Source: Lysobacter changpingensis (GTDB lineage: Bacteria > Pseudomonadota > Gammaproteobacteria > Xanthomonadales > Xanthomonadaceae). From it: a stretch of 64,000 bases of DNA. The translations under genes were made by a program, and so were the position numbers. The stretch is from positions 124,001-188,000 of the forward strand of contig NZ_JADWPE010000002.1 in assembly GCF_017308985.1 (NCBI RefSeq), in the 5' to 3' direction. This document shows positions 29,545 through 39,978 of the stretch, one piece after another. Within the stretch, counting starts at the first letter, position 1. Each line of letters starts with the position of its first letter. Below the pieces are notes generated by a model that saw nothing but the letters and a program-made list of their open reading frames with translations, was not told the DNA's origin and did not search any database.

Positions 29545-32121
29545 ATGAGCCAAGCCGAACGGCCGCAGGAACACACGCCCCTGATGAAGCAGTTCTTCGC
29601 CGCCAAGGCGGAGCACCCGGACGTGCTGCTGTTCTTCCGCATGGGCGATTTCTACGAGCTGTTCTACGACGACGCGCGCAAGGCCGCGCGGCTGCTCGAC
29701 ATCACCCTGACCCAGCGCGGACAGTCCGCCGGGCAACCGATTCCGATGGCCGGGGTGCCGCACCATTCGGCCGAAGGCTACCTGGCGCGGCTGGTGGCGC
29801 TGGGCGAGTCGGTGGCGATCTGCGAGCAGATCGGCGACCCCGCGCTCGCCAAGGGCATCGTCGAACGCAAGGTGGTGCGCATCGTCACGCCGGGCACGGT
29901 GACCGACGAGGCGCTGCTCAACGAGCGCCGCGACACGCTGCTGCTCGCCATCGCGCGCGGCAAGACGGGGTACGGGCTTGCATGGGCGGACCTCGCCGGC
30001 GGACGTTTCCTCGTCAACGAAGTGGCGAACGAGGACGCGCTGGAAGCCGAGATCGCGCGCCTGGAACCGGCCGAAACGCTGGTCGCCGACGAGGACGGCT
30101 GGCAGCCGTGGATCGCCGAACGCACCGGCGTGCGCCGTCGCGCGCCGTGGCTGTTCGACGCCGACAGCGGCCGTCGCCAGCTGCTGCGTTTCTTCAACCT
30201 GCACGACCTCTCCGGTTTCGGCCTCGAAGACAAGCCGCTTTCGATCGCCGCCGCCGCCGCGCTGCTCGGCTACGTCGAGGAAACGCAGAAGCAGCGGCTG
30301 CCGCACCTGACCTCGATCGCAGTGGAATCCGGCGACGGTGCGATCGCGATGAACGCCGCGACGCGTCGTCATCTCGAACTCGACACCCGCGTCGATGGAG
30401 ATACGCGCAACACCCTGCTCGGCATCCTCGATTCGACCATCACGCCGATGGGCGGCCGGTTGCTGCGCCGCTGGCTGCATCGTCCGCTGCGCGATCGCAG
30501 CGTGCTGCGCCATCGCCAGCAGGCCGTCGCCACGCTCATCGAATCGCGCTGCGGTGACACGCTGCGCGAAGGTTTTCGCGCGCTCGGCGACCTGGAACGC
30601 ATTCTTTCGCGCATCGCACTGCGCAGTGCGCGTCCGCGCGATCTTTCCACGCTGCGCGATGGCCTGGGCATGCTGCCCGACGTGCGCGCGACGCTCGCGC
30701 CGCTGGATTCGCCGTGCCTGGCCGAACTCGCGGCGGAGCTCGGCGAGCACGACGACCACGCGCACCTGCTCAAGTCGGCGATCGTGCCGCAGCCGCCGGT
30801 GCTGGCGCGCGACGGCGGCATCTTCGCCGAAGGCTACGACGCCGAACTCGACGAACTGCGCACGCTCTCGACCAACGCCGACCAGTTCCTGATCGACCTG
30901 GAAGCGCGCGAGAAGGCCGCCACCGGCATCGCGACGCTGAAGGTCGGCTACAACCGCGTGCACGGCTACTACATCGAGATCAGCAAGGGCCAGTCCGACA
31001 AGGCGCCGACGCACTACACGCGCCGGCAGACGCTGACCGGCGCCGAGCGCTACATCACCGAGGAACTCAAGCAGTTCGAGGACAAGGTGCTGTCCGCGCG
31101 CGAACGTGCGCTGGCCCGCGAGCGCCTGCTGTACGAACAGCTGCTCGATGCCCTGAACGAACGCCTGCAGCCGCTCAAGCGCTGCGCTGCCGCGTTGGCT
31201 GAACTCGACGTGCTCGCGTGTTTCGCCGAACGCGCGCAGTCGCTGGACTGGTCGCAGCCGCAGCTCGACGACGAACCCGGCATCCGCATCGAACGCGGTC
31301 GCCATCCGGTGGTGGAGGCCGTGCGTAGCGATCCGTTCGAGCCCAACGACCTGGTGTTCGACGAAGACCGCCGCATGCTGGTGATCACCGGCCCGAACAT
31401 GGGCGGTAAATCGACCTACATGCGCCAGAACGCGCTGATCGTGCTGCTCGCGCACATCGGCAGTTTCGTGCCGGCCTCGCGCGCGGTGATCGGGCCGATC
31501 GACCGCATCCTCACGCGCATCGGCGCGGGCGACGACCTCGCGCGCGGGCAGTCGACCTTCATGGTCGAGATGAGCGAAACCAGCTACATCCTGCATCACG
31601 CGACGCACCAGTCGCTGGTGCTGATGGACGAGATCGGACGCGGCACGTCGACCTACGATGGCCTCGCGCTCGCCGAAGCCTGCGCGCGGCACCTGGCGCA
31701 TCACAATCGCGCGTACACGCTGTTTGCGACGCATTACTTCGAGCTCACGCGCCTGGCCGAACCGGGCAGCGGCATCGCGAACGTGCATCTGGATGCGATC
31801 GAACATGGCGACCAGTTGGTCTTCATGCACGCCGTCAAGGACGGCCCGGCCGACCGCAGTTTCGGCCTGCAGGTGGCGGCGCTCGCCGGCCTGCCGAAGG
31901 CCGTGGTGCAGCAGGCGCGTGGTCGTCTTGCGGAACTGGAGCAGCAGAGCCGCGACGCGCCTTCCCCGTCGCTGGCGCCGGCGGCGCTGGATGCGCCGCA
32001 GCAGTTCGGATTGTTCGCGCCGTCCTCGGCGGCGCTCGAGGCGCTGGCGTCGATCGATCCGGACGACCTGACGCCGAAGCAGGCGCTCGAAGCGCTGTAT
32101 CGCCTGAAAGCGCTGTCCTGA
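29545..32121 (+). CDS. mutS: DNA mismatch repair protein MutS
   Basis: An 858-residue MutS that binds base mismatches and short loops and recruits MutL. The N-terminal mismatch-recognition domain carries the Phe-X-Glu motif in [11 protein letters not shown] (about 31-41). The connector, core and clamp regions follow. The ATPase has Walker [10 protein letters not shown] at about 616-624, Walker [14 protein letters not shown] at about 694, and a short C-terminal dimerisation tail ending in YRLKALS. Length and motif order are normal. The promoter is probably in the 173-base divergent gap with pncC (TAGCCT near 29482 is a candidate -10). A REP-like palindrome follows the stop by nine bases. Confidence 0.99.
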   Translation: MSQAERPQEHTPLMKQFFAAKAEHPDVLLFFRMGDFYELFYDDARKAARLLDITLTQRGQSAGQPIPMAGVPHHSAEGYLARLVALGESVAICEQIGDPALAKGIVERKVVRIVTPGTVTDEALLNERRDTLLLAIARGKTGYGLAWADLAGGRFLVNEVANEDALEAEIARLEPAETLVADEDGWQPWIAERTGVRRRAPWLFDADSGRRQLLRFFNLHDLSGFGLEDKPLSIAAAAALLGYVEETQKQRLPHLTSIAVESGDGAIAMNAATRRHLELDTRVDGDTRNTLLGILDSTITPMGGRLLRRWLHRPLRDRSVLRHRQQAVATLIESRCGDTLREGFRALGDLERILSRIALRSARPRDLSTLRDGLGMLPDVRATLAPLDSPCLAELAAELGEHDDHAHLLKSAIVPQPPVLARDGGIFAEGYDAELDELRTLSTNADQFLIDLEAREKAATGIATLKVGYNRVHGYYIEISKGQSDKAPTHYTRRQTLTGAERYITEELKQFEDKVLSARERALARERLLYEQLLDALNERLQPLKRCAAALAELDVLACFAERAQSLDWSQPQLDDEPGIRIERGRHPVVEAVRSDPFEPNDLVFDEDRRMLVITGPNMGGKSTYMRQNALIVLLAHIGSFVPASRAVIGPIDRILTRIGAGDDLARGQSTFMVEMSETSYILHHATHQSLVLMDEIGRGTSTYDGLALAEACARHLAHHNRAYTLFATHYFELTRLAEPGSGIANVHLDAIEHGDQLVFMHAVKDGPADRSFGLQVAALAGLPKAVVQQARGRLAELEQQSRDAPSPSLAPAALDAPQQFGLFAPSSAALEALASIDPDDLTPKQALEALYRLKALS

Positions 32122-32130
32122 ATTTGTGCC

Positions 32131-32206
32131 TGTAGCCGGGTAAGCGAAGCGCACCCGGGGAACAGATCGCAGCCCGTCCCGGGTGCGCTTCGTTTACCCG
32201 GGCTAC
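32131..32206. repeat. REP-like palindrome, copy 2 of 3
   Basis: It reads TGTAGCCGGGTAAGCGAAGC…CCCGGGTGCGCTTCGTTTACCCGGGCTACG with arms of about 30 bases, the same element as copies 1 and 3. It lies nine bases after the mutS stop and may end or protect that mRNA. Confidence 0.87.
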
Positions 32207-32368
32207 GACCGCCGCGGCGGCCGTTTGGCATCACGCGATTGAAATGGATCGGGGCTCATGATCGCCCCGCGTCGGAGCGTGCTCATGCATGCCCCACCGA
32301 AGCCGTTTCGCCGTGCAACGCGGCGACCGGGCGCAGGGAGCGCGCAACGTACCGCGCGTGTCGAGCCT

Positions 32369-32385
32369 GATAGCCAGCTCCTATC
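32369..32385. promoter_or_regulatory. OxyR-like binding site upstream of the catalase
   Basis: The perfect palindrome GATAG-N7-CTATC contains the ATAG-N7-CTAT core of OxyR half-sites. It lies 82 bases before the catalase start, a plausible position for activation of a peroxide-induced promoter. A second half-site was not identified, so this is an inference from motif and context. Confidence 0.6.
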
Positions 32386-32466
32386 GAAGCGTTCGCAACA
32401 AACGATTTTCCCCGATCGCCCGCGCTTCCTACTCTCTCACTCCACACGACAGGAACGGAGTCAGCC

Positions 32467-33984
32467 ATGAGCCAGCCCCCCGACAAGCCCGCCAAGACGC
32501 CGCTGACCACGGCCTTCGGCGCCCCGGTCATCGACAACGACAACAGCCTGACCGCGGGTCCGCGCGGGCCACTGCTGATGCAGGACGTATGGCTGATCGA
32601 GAAACTCGCCAACCTCAACCGCGAAGTCATTCCCGAGCGCCGCATGCACGCGAAGGGTTCCGGCGCGTTCGGGACGTTCACGGTCACCAACGACATCACC
32701 CGATACACCCGCGCGAAGATCTTCGAGAAGGTCGGCAAGAAGACCGAGATGTTCGCCCGCTTCACCACCGTAGCCGGCGAACGCGGCGCGGCCGACGCCG
32801 AGCGCGACATCCGCGGTTTCGCGCTGAAGTTCTATACCGAGGAAGGCAACTGGGACCTGGTCGGCAACAACACGCCGGTGTTCTTCGTGCGCGATCCGCG
32901 CAAGTTCCCGGACCTCAACAAGGCGGTGAAGCGCGATCCGCAGACCAACCTGCGCAGCGCGCGCAACAACTGGGATTTCTGGACCAGCCTGCCGGAGGCG
33001 CTGCACCAGGTCACCATCGTGATGAGCGATCGCGGCATCCCGGCGAGCTATCGCCACATGCACGGTTTCGGCTCGCACACCTACAGCTTCTACAACAACC
33101 ATGGCGAGCGGTTCTGGGTGAAGTTCCACATCCGCACGCAGCAGGGCATCAGGAATCTTACCGACGAGGAAGCGCAGGAGCTGATCGGCCGCGATCGCGA
33201 AAGCCACCAGCGCGACCTGTTCGATGCGATCGAGCGCGGTGAATTCCCGAAGTGGACGATGTACATCCAGGTGATGCCGGAAACCGACGCGGAAAAGGTG
33301 CCGTACCACCCGTTCGACCTCACCAAGGTGTGGCCGCACAAGGATTATCCGCTGATCGAAGTGGGCGTGATGGAGCTCAACCGAAATCCGCAGAACTTCT
33401 ACGCCGACGTCGAGCAGAGCGCGTTCGCGCCGAACAACCTGGTGCCGGGCATCAGCGTGTCGCCGGACAAGATGCTTCAGGCGCGGCTGTTCGCGTATTC
33501 GGATGCGCAACGGTATCGCCTGGGCGTGAACCATCACCAGATCCCGGTGAACGCGGCGCGCTGCCCGGTGCACAGCAACCATCGCGACGGCGCGATGCGC
33601 GTGGACGGCAATTACGGCGCGAACCTGCACTACACGCCCAACAGTTACGGCCAGTGGGAGGCGCAACCGGAGTACCGCGAGCCGGCGCTGAAGATCAACG
33701 GCAACGCGGATTTCTGGAACTTCCGCGAGGACGACGCCGATTACTTCAAGCAGCCCGGCGACCTGTTCCGCCTGATGACGCCGGCGCAGCAGCAGGTGCT
33801 GTTCGACAACACCGCACGCGCCATGGGCGATGCGCCGGACTTCATCAAGCAGCGCCACATCGACAACTGCAGCAAGGCCGATCCGGCATACGGCGCGGGC
33901 GTGGCGAAGGCGCTGAGGATGGAAGCGGCCAACCCTGCTCATACCGAAAGCGGCACGGTGAATCATCCGGTCGAGGCGGGTTGA
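32467..33984 (+). CDS. katA: Monofunctional haem catalase
   Basis: The 505-residue small-subunit (clade 3-like) catalase degrades hydrogen peroxide. The catalytic His lies in [12 protein letters not shown] (about 58-69), the catalytic Asn in the [11 protein letters not shown] region, and the haem-ligand Tyr in [14 protein letters not shown]. The proximal signature and the NADPH-binding segment are complete. No signal peptide is visible, so it should be cytoplasmic. GGAG precedes the ATG by nine bases. The OxyR-like palindrome upstream suggests peroxide induction. A strong hairpin 36 bases after the stop probably ends the transcript. The choice of symbol is conventional. Confidence 0.96.
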   Translation: MSQPPDKPAKTPLTTAFGAPVIDNDNSLTAGPRGPLLMQDVWLIEKLANLNREVIPERRMHAKGSGAFGTFTVTNDITRYTRAKIFEKVGKKTEMFARFTTVAGERGAADAERDIRGFALKFYTEEGNWDLVGNNTPVFFVRDPRKFPDLNKAVKRDPQTNLRSARNNWDFWTSLPEALHQVTIVMSDRGIPASYRHMHGFGSHTYSFYNNHGERFWVKFHIRTQQGIRNLTDEEAQELIGRDRESHQRDLFDAIERGEFPKWTMYIQVMPETDAEKVPYHPFDLTKVWPHKDYPLIEVGVMELNRNPQNFYADVEQSAFAPNNLVPGISVSPDKMLQARLFAYSDAQRYRLGVNHHQIPVNAARCPVHSNHRDGAMRVDGNYGANLHYTPNSYGQWEAQPEYREPALKINGNADFWNFREDDADYFKQPGDLFRLMTPAQQQVLFDNTARAMGDAPDFIKQRHIDNCSKADPAYGAGVAKALRMEAANPAHTESGTVNHPVEAG

Positions 33985-34020
33985 TCGGCGATCGCGTCCG
34001 ACGCCTTCGCGGCAGGCATT

Positions 34021-34051
34021 CGCCCCTCTCCCGCACAACGCGAGAGGGGCG
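34021..34051. terminator. Hairpin after the catalase gene
   Basis: A perfect ten-pair stem CGCCCCTCTC / GAGAGGGGCG with an 11-base loop. No T-run follows, so it may be Rho-assisted or an mRNA stabiliser rather than a classic intrinsic terminator. Confidence 0.6.
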
Positions 34052-34154
34052 ACATCATCTGGCGGATGTTGGACGAGACATCGTCTCTTCACGCCATCAC
34101 GACAACTGAACGTGGCGGCGTTAGCATCGAGCCCCCACTTCGAGGCCCATCGCC

Positions 34155-34769
34155 ATGAGCGCTCCCATGACCCGCGACCTGCTCGATCAATTGCAGGGGC
34201 AACCGCTCGCCGACATCGGCAACCAGCTCGGTCTTTCGCCCACGCAGGCACAGGGCGCGGTGTCGGCGGCGCTGCCGCTGCTGCTCGGCGCGCTCGGCCG
34301 GAACGCGAGCCAGCCGCAGGGCGCCGAAGCGCTGTTCGGTGCGTTGCAGCGCGATCATGCGGGCCTCGACATCGGCAGCGTGCTCGGCTCGGTACTTGGC
34401 GGCGGCGGCCAGGGCGGTTCGATCCTCGACCACGTGCTCGGCGGACGCCAGCAGAACGCGGCGCAGGGCCTGGGCGCGGCAACGGGCCTGGGCCAGGGTC
34501 AGGCGAGTTCGCTGCTGCAGATGCTCGCGCCGCTGGTGATGGCCTACCTCGCCAAGCGCATGTTCGCCGGCAATGGCGGCGGCGGACTCGCGGGCTCGCC
34601 GCAGCAGTTGGGCGATGTGCTGGGACAGGAACGCCAGACCATCGCGCAACAGGGCGGCATCGGTGGCTCGCTGATGGGCGCCGTGCTCGATCGCGACGGC
34701 GACGGCGATACCGATTTCTCCGACCTGATCGGACTGGCCGGATCCTTCCTGGGCGGCGGGCGGCGCTGA
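34155..34769 (+). CDS. DUF937 family protein
   Basis: The 204-residue protein fits DUF937: an N-terminal helical part (LADIGNQLGLSPTQAQGAVSAALPLLLGALGRN), a long Gly/Gln/Leu-rich middle, and a C-terminal segment SLMGAVLDRDGDGDTDFSD near residue 175-191. The last motif, D-x-D-G-D-x-D, resembles a calcium-binding EF-loop and is followed by LIGLAGSFLGGG. Function is unknown for the family; no signal peptide or clear transmembrane helix is visible. It stands alone between the catalase and hslR, which is on the opposite strand. Confidence 0.85.
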   Translation: MSAPMTRDLLDQLQGQPLADIGNQLGLSPTQAQGAVSAALPLLLGALGRNASQPQGAEALFGALQRDHAGLDIGSVLGSVLGGGGQGGSILDHVLGGRQQNAAQGLGAATGLGQGQASSLLQMLAPLVMAYLAKRMFAGNGGGGLAGSPQQLGDVLGQERQTIAQQGGIGGSLMGAVLDRDGDGDTDFSDLIGLAGSFLGGGRR

Positions 34770-34825
34770 GGCGTCGCGCCCTGCCCTCGCACCGGTCGCG
34801 CTGCCGCGCGGGAGCGCGACCTCGA

Positions 34826-35236
34826 CTACATCGCGTCGATATCGCCCAGCGCGCGGATGAGTCTCCGCGCCCGTTTGTCGGGCCTGGTTTCCGGCGGGCG
34901 ATATCCCGTGCGTTCGGCGACGCGCAGCGCGCGCGCCTGTTCGCGCGCCGCACGCGACGCATCGCTTTCCTGATACAGCGCCTGCGCGACGCTCGCCGGC
35001 CCGCGCGTGTCGCTCAGGCCGCGCACTTCGATCTCGAAGGTTTCCTCGCCGCGCACGATGCGCAGCGCATCGTGCACCCGCACCGCGCGCGAAGGCTTCG
35101 CGCGCTGGCCGCCGATGTCGATCTTGCCGGTTTCGATCGCCTGCTTGGCCAGCGATCGCGTCTTGAAGAATCGCGCCGCCCACAACCACAGGTCCAGGCG
35201 CACGGAGGGCGTGGAAGAATCAGGTACGTCGCTCAC
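34826..35236 (-). CDS. hslR: Heat-shock protein 15 (S4-domain ribosome rescue factor)
   Basis: The 136-residue protein has an N-terminal S4 RNA-binding domain (VRLDLWLWAARFFKTRSLAKQ) followed by a basic C-terminal helix region. This is the HslR/Hsp15 architecture, which binds free 50S subunits carrying stalled nascent chains. The size is right for the family. It is divergent from the MATE exporter gene. Confidence 0.92.
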   Translation of the reverse strand: MSDVPDSSTPSVRLDLWLWAARFFKTRSLAKQAIETGKIDIGGQRAKPSRAVRVHDALRIVRGEETFEIEVRGLSDTRGPASVAQALYQESDASRAAREQARALRVAERTGYRPPETRPDKRARRLIRALGDIDAM

Positions 35237-35390
35237 TGCTCGGTCCGGTGATGCCTGCTCGGCTTCGTTGGCTTGGGGCGATTATCGCAGGGTCGGTGTC
35301 GTCGTCGCGCGTGCGGTCGGACATGGCGCGGCGTTCGCGCGAACGGTGCTACCGTGCCGCCTCTTCACGTCGCTGGATGGCCCGCATCGC

Positions 35391-36872
35391 ATGGCGCCCA
35401 CGTCGCACAACCTCACCGAAGGTCCCATCGGCCGCAACCTGTTCGCCTTCGCGCTGCCGATCCTCGCCGGCAACGTCGCCCAGTCGCTCAACGGCTCGGT
35501 CAACGCGGTCTGGGTCGGCCGCTTCCTCGGCGAGGAAGCGCTCACCGCGACGGCGAACGCCAACAACATCATGTTCTTCCTGATCGGCTCGGTGTTCGGC
35601 ATCGGCATGGCGGCGACGATCCTGATCGCGCAGGCGATGGGCGCGCGCGACCTCACCCAGGCGCGACGCGTGATGGGCACCAGCGCGACGTTCTTCATCG
35701 GCCTGTCGGTGGTGATCGCCTCGCTCGGGCAATGGTTGTCGCGGCATCTGCTTGCCGCGATGGGCACGCCGGCCACCTCGCTGCACCTGGCCGAGGATTA
35801 CCTGCGTGTGATCTTCCTCGCGATGCCGGCGCTGTACGCGTTCGCGTTCCTGTCGGCCGCGCTGCGCGGCGCGGGAGATGCGCGCACGCCGTTCCGTTTC
35901 CTGCTGATCGCGGTGCTGCTGGACATCGTGCTCAATCCGCTGCTGATCTTCGGTATCGGGCCCTTCCCGGAACTCGGCATCGCCGGCTCCGCGTGGGCGA
36001 CGCTCATCGGGCAGACCACGACGCTGGTCGCGCTGCTCTTCTACCTTCGCCACAAGCGGCATGTCCTGTGGCTCGGCCGCCAGGACGCCCGCATGTTCCG
36101 CATCGACCGCACCATCCTGCGCTCGCTCATCGTCAAGGGCGTGCCGATGGGGCTGCAGATGGTGCTGATCTCGCTGGCGATGATCGCGATGATGTCGATG
36201 GTCAACCACCACGGCACCGACACCACCGCGGCCTACGGCGCCGCGCTGCAACTGTGGACCTACGTGCAGATGCCGGCGATGGCGGTGGGCGCGGCGTGCT
36301 CCTCGATGGCCGCGCAGAACGTCGGCGCGCACCGGTGGGATCGCGTGTCGGCCACCGCGCGTGCCGGCGTGCTGATGAACTTCCTCATGACCGGCGCGCT
36401 GATCGTGCCGCTGATCGTGTTCGACCGCTGGACGCTGTCGCTGTTCCTGCCGCCGGACAGCACGGCGCTGGAGGTCGCGCGCCATCTCAACCACATCGCG
36501 GTGTGGTCGTTCCTGTTCTTCGGCGTGACCTTCGTCGTGTCCGGCGTGGTGCGTTCCACTGGCGCGGTGGTGCCGCCGCTGCTGATCCTCGCCGCCGCGT
36601 TGTGGGGCATCCGCGTGCCGTTCGCGAATTTCATGCAGCCGCGCATCGGCGTGGATGCGATCTGGTGGAGTTTCCCGATCAGCGCGTTATGTTCGATGCT
36701 GATGGCGCTGGCGTATTACCGCTACGGCCGTTGGCGCAAGGCGCGGATGCTGGTGCCGGATCGGCACGAGGTCGCAGTGCCGGCGGAAGTGCCGGCGACG
36801 CCGCCCTCGCCGGTGGCCGATCCGAGTGCGGACCCGGACGACGAACTGGACATGCTGGAACGGGCGCGTTGA
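35391..36872 (+). CDS. MATE family multidrug efflux transporter
   Basis: The 493-residue protein has about twelve hydrophobic segments in two MatE halves: one starting near residue 15 (GRNLFAFALPILAGNVAQSL) and the second near 235 (IVKGVPMGLQMVLISLAM). It is a sodium- or proton-coupled antiporter for cationic drugs. An acidic/proline-rich cytoplasmic tail of about 45 residues ends in DDELDMLERAR. ATG 35391 is chosen because the hydrophobic core starts 14 residues later and nothing upstream resembles the family. The substrate is unknown. Confidence 0.93.
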   Translation: MAPTSHNLTEGPIGRNLFAFALPILAGNVAQSLNGSVNAVWVGRFLGEEALTATANANNIMFFLIGSVFGIGMAATILIAQAMGARDLTQARRVMGTSATFFIGLSVVIASLGQWLSRHLLAAMGTPATSLHLAEDYLRVIFLAMPALYAFAFLSAALRGAGDARTPFRFLLIAVLLDIVLNPLLIFGIGPFPELGIAGSAWATLIGQTTTLVALLFYLRHKRHVLWLGRQDARMFRIDRTILRSLIVKGVPMGLQMVLISLAMIAMMSMVNHHGTDTTAAYGAALQLWTYVQMPAMAVGAACSSMAAQNVGAHRWDRVSATARAGVLMNFLMTGALIVPLIVFDRWTLSLFLPPDSTALEVARHLNHIAVWSFLFFGVTFVVSGVVRSTGAVVPPLLILAAALWGIRVPFANFMQPRIGVDAIWWSFPISALCSMLMALAYYRYGRWRKARMLVPDRHEVAVPAEVPATPPSPVADPSADPDDELDMLERAR

Positions 36873-36904
36873 ACGCCGGCCCGTTCAACCCGGCGCGGCG
36901 AACG

Positions 36905-37891
36905 TCAGATCGACACGCCCACTTCCGCGAGCCGCTGGCGCAGACGCGTGAGATGACTGCCCGGCCAGTAGATCTGGCCGCAATCGCGACAGCGGCTGAG
37001 CGAGCCGCCGTATCCGGCCAGCACGCGCGGCGGGACGGCGCTGGATGCGAGGCCGTGCTTCGGAGGCTTCGGTTTCCCCGGGTCGCGGATCTCCGGCGGC
37101 GAACCGGGGTCGCGTTCGGGCGGTGCATGGCCGGGGTCGCGACGCTCGGGCTCGCCCGGACCGGGATCGCGCCGCTCGCGTTCGCCGGGGGACGGGTCGC
37201 GCTCTTCGGGAGGTTGGCGATCGGGATCGTGTTCGTCGGGCGCGTCGACCAGCAAATCCACCTTGCCGTTGCAGCGCGCGCAGCGCGTGAACGGCGCGAT
37301 GCGCGCGTCGAGCTGGAACCGGTCGAGCACCTCGCGCAGTTGCCGGCGCGGATCGGTCGCGTGCAGGAATGCACCGTGCGTGACGGCCGCACGCTTCAGC
37401 AGTCCGGTGTCGCGGGTGAGCAGGATGCGGTGCTGCGCGCGGGAAATCCGCAGCAGTTCGTCGTCGTGGTAATCGTTGCGGTACAGCGTGTCGAACCCGA
37501 GCAGGCGCAGGTACGAGGCGAGCCTTCCCAGGTGCACGTCGAGCACGAAGCGCGGCTCGCGCAGCGGCGTTGGACGCAGGCGGTTGGATTCGCCCAGCTC
37601 GAAGCGTTCGAACATCGGATAGACCGCGACGCGTTCGCCGCCGGTGAGCTTGTGCGAGAACGGCACGGGTTCGCCGTCGACCAGGATCAGGTCCACTTCG
37701 GTGTGCGGCACGCCGAGCGATTCGATGCGGTCCTTCACCGACGGCGTCCCGTCGAAGGCATGGGTGAAACTGCGCTTGCGGCGTTCGGGCGCGAGGAATT
37801 CGCCGAGTTCCTCGTAGAAGCGGAACTCGCACGTGGATTGCGGAGTCGCTGGAAGCAGGCTGGCCACGGCGGGCCTCCGTCGCACGATCAC
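36905..37891 (-). CDS. Mut7-C RNase domain protein with N-terminal ubiquitin-like fold and a repeat insert
   Basis: The 328-residue protein has an N-terminal ThiS/MoaD-like ubiquitin region (about 20-95) and a Mut7-C domain (about 113-315): RFVLDVHLGRLASYLRLLGFD with the PIN-like acidic residues, LLTRDTGLL, and two zinc-ribbon halves CARC (204-207) and CRDC (301-304) followed by GQIYWPGSH. Family members usually have about 25-35 residues between the Cys pairs; here there are about 90, with an Arg/Glu/Asp/Pro/Gly-rich stretch at 220-280 containing a roughly ten-residue repeat (ERRDPG…). RNase activity is predicted by fold only. The insert is probably disordered. Confidence 0.88.
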   Translation of the reverse strand: MIVRRRPAVASLLPATPQSTCEFRFYEELGEFLAPERRKRSFTHAFDGTPSVKDRIESLGVPHTEVDLILVDGEPVPFSHKLTGGERVAVYPMFERFELGESNRLRPTPLREPRFVLDVHLGRLASYLRLLGFDTLYRNDYHDDELLRISRAQHRILLTRDTGLLKRAAVTHGAFLHATDPRRQLREVLDRFQLDARIAPFTRCARCNGKVDLLVDAPDEHDPDRQPPEERDPSPGERERRDPGPGEPERRDPGHAPPERDPGSPPEIRDPGKPKPPKHGLASSAVPPRVLAGYGGSLSRCRDCGQIYWPGSHLTRLRQRLAEVGVSI

Positions 37892-37977
37892 GCGATCGCA
37901 GCGGCCACGCTACGCCGCTGCGCGTGGGCATCGCGGGAAGAAGGGAACGCGCGCGGGTATTCGTGGACCGGAAACGA

Positions 37978-38003
37978 CGACGGCCGCCCGGAGGCGGCCG
38001 TCG
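37978..38003. terminator. Terminator hairpin after rplS
   Basis: An eleven-pair stem CGACGGCCGCC / GGCGGCCGTCG with a four-base loop stands 34 bases after the rplS stop (minus strand). On that strand it is followed by TCGTTTCC, a weak T-run. Confidence 0.75.
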
Positions 38004-38036
38004 GAACGCGCGGGCGAATGGCCCGCCGCGCGAGGA

Positions 38037-38420
38037 TTACTCGGCGTTCTTGGCGTAGGCGGACAGGTCTTCCTTGATGCGCGCCTTCTTGCCCTGCAGA
38101 CCGCGCAGGTAGTACAGCTTGCCCGCGCGCACCTTGCCGCGACGCTTCACGTCGACCGAGGCGATGGTGGCGCTGTGGGTCTGGAACACGCGCTCGACGC
38201 CATAGCCGTGCGAGATCTTGCGCACGGTGAAGGACGAGTTCAGGCCGGCGTTCTTGATCGCGATGACCACGCCTTCGTAGGCCTGGACGCGCTCGCGGTT
38301 GCCTTCCTTGACCTTCACGTTGACGACGACGGTGTCGCCCTGGCTGAAGTCGGGAAGCTGGCGCTGGATCTGCTCGGCTTCGAAATTCTGCACGAGCGTG
38401 TGGATGGAGGGCTTGTTCAT
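38037..38420 (-). CDS. rplS: 50S ribosomal protein L19
   Basis: The 127-residue L19 sits at the 30S-50S interface. It starts [17 protein letters not shown] and keeps [21 protein letters not shown] and the [13 protein letters not shown] stretch. ATG 38420 is chosen over an upstream in-frame start because homologues begin here. It is the last gene of the rpsP-rimM-trmD-rplS order. Confidence 0.98.
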   Translation of the reverse strand: MNKPSIHTLVQNFEAEQIQRQLPDFSQGDTVVVNVKVKEGNRERVQAYEGVVIAIKNAGLNSSFTVRKISHGYGVERVFQTHSATIASVDVKRRGKVRAGKLYYLRGLQGKKARIKEDLSAYAKNAE

Positions 38421-38535
38421 GGCTTTGGCCTGTTGGAGTCGTTGTAGCGCGAGTGCACGTGGACCCGCGTCTGGCATGGGTGGAACGAATGGAAGCCGCG
38501 GATTATAGCGGCATTTTTCCTTGCGTGGCTAGCGG

Positions 38536-39330
38536 TTACGGCGCTTCGGGGGCGTCCGCGGCCGGCTCGGAGACCGTCCCGGCGGCCTCCCGGGCGACGA
38601 GCGCGGCCCGGTAGGCGTCCAGGAGCTTGCGGTCGGCCTTCGACAGGGCCGCCTCGTCCAGCAGGTCCGGGCGACGCTGCCAGGTCCGGCCGAGCGACTG
38701 CATCCGCCGCCATTTGGCGATTTCCGCATGGTTGCCGGACATCAGCACCTCGGGGACGGTGCCCAGTTCGTGCTCGACCGGCCGGGTGTAGTGCGGGCAG
38801 TCCAGCAGGCCGCCCTCGAAGCTGTCCTGCACGGCGGACTCGGCGTCGCCCAGCACGCCTTCGCGCAGCCGCGCCACGGCGTCCACGATCACCGCGGCGG
38901 CCAGCTCGCCGCCGGACAGGACGTAGTCGCCGATGGAGATTTCCTCGTCGACCTCGGCCTGGATCAGCCGCTCATCGATGCCCTCGTACCGGCCGCACAG
39001 CAGGATCAGGCGCTCGCGACCGGCCAGCTCGCGCACCTTGGCCTGGGTGAGCGGCGCGCCCTGCGGGCTCATGTAGACGACCTTCGCCGGCGTCGGATCG
39101 GCTTCGCGCGCGGCCCGAAGGCTCGCCCGCAGCGGATCGACCAGCATCACCATGCCCGGGCCGCCGCCGAACGGACGGTCGTCGACCCGGCGGTAATTGC
39201 CTTCGGCGTAATCGCGCGGATTGAAGCCGTGCACCGACAGCAGCCCGCGCTCGACCGCCCGGCCGACCACGCCGAACGCCGCGCATTGCGCGACGAAATC
39301 GGGGAAGAGGCTGATGATGTCGATGCGCAT
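38536..39330 (-). CDS. trmD: tRNA (guanine37-N1)-methyltransferase
   Basis: The 264-residue SPOUT-fold enzyme methylates G37 next to the anticodon, preventing frameshifts. It begins [12 protein letters not shown] and carries [13 protein letters not shown], the SAM-binding knot around [13 protein letters not shown] and [14 protein letters not shown], and the C-terminal helical domain. The length is slightly longer than E. coli TrmD because of an Ala/Pro-rich tail. It lies between rimM and rplS. Confidence 0.98.
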   Translation of the reverse strand: MRIDIISLFPDFVAQCAAFGVVGRAVERGLLSVHGFNPRDYAEGNYRRVDDRPFGGGPGMVMLVDPLRASLRAAREADPTPAKVVYMSPQGAPLTQAKVRELAGRERLILLCGRYEGIDERLIQAEVDEEISIGDYVLSGGELAAAVIVDAVARLREGVLGDAESAVQDSFEGGLLDCPHYTRPVEHELGTVPEVLMSGNHAEIAKWRRMQSLGRTWQRRPDLLDEAALSKADRKLLDAYRAALVAREAAGTVSEPAADAPEAP

Positions 39331-39401
39331 GGGGCTGGAAGCGAGAGACGAAGAACGAGAAACGAGCCGCAGCGTAGTTGCCCGCTCCTCTCCTCGCTTC
39401 A

Positions 39402-39941
39402 CTAGAAGTCAGGGTCCCAATCCACCGTCACCACCCCCGCCTCGAAATCCACGGACGTGACGTACTGCGGCTGGACGAAGGGAATCATGCGTTCGCGCTC
39501 GTTGTCGCGCGCGACCAGCACGTCGTTTGCGCCGGTGGCGAACAGGTGCGAGACGGTGCCGAGCGGAACGCCTTCGGTGGTTACCACGCGCAGGCCTTCC
39601 AAGTCGACCCAGTAGTACTCGCCTTCGCTCGGCGGCGGGAGCGCCGAACGCGGCACGTATATCTCGGTGCCGCGCATCGCCTCGATGGCGTCGCGGTCGG
39701 TGATGTCCGGGAACGTGGCGACGGTGTACTTGCCGCTCTGCCTGCCGCGCACGCCGCGCAGTTCGCGTTCGTTGCCCTGCGGGTCGCGCAGGATCCAGGG
39801 CTGGTAGCGGAAGATCGCGTCGCGCGGTTCCGTCCAGGATTCCAGTTTTGCTTCGCCCCTGATGCCAAAAGCGCCGGAAATCCTGCCTAACAGGATCCGG
39901 CGCTCTTGGGATCCGGTGCGCTCCGAGGAGGCGCCCGTCAT
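39402..39941 (-). CDS. rimM: 16S rRNA-processing protein RimM
   Basis: The 179-residue protein has the N-terminal RimM barrel ([21 protein letters not shown]) and a C-terminal PRC-barrel ([20 protein letters not shown] … [17 protein letters not shown]). It assists maturation of the 30S head through S19. Length is normal. It lies 37 bases after rpsP in the conserved operon. Confidence 0.96.
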   Translation of the reverse strand: MTGASSERTGSQERRILLGRISGAFGIRGEAKLESWTEPRDAIFRYQPWILRDPQGNERELRGVRGRQSGKYTVATFPDITDRDAIEAMRGTEIYVPRSALPPPSEGEYYWVDLEGLRVVTTEGVPLGTVSHLFATGANDVLVARDNERERMIPFVQPQYVTSVDFEAGVVTVDWDPDF

Positions 39942-39978
39942 GATCGGTCTGGCCGCGCGCGGGGGCGCGGCCCGCGGA

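Larger units (their letters stand above)
32122..32466. other. Intergenic region between mutS and the catalase gene
   Basis: The 345 bases hold a REP-like palindrome (32131-32206) and an OxyR-type palindrome (32369-32385), both listed separately. No small gene with a supported start was found. Catalase promoter hexamers were not identified with confidence. Confidence 0.7.
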
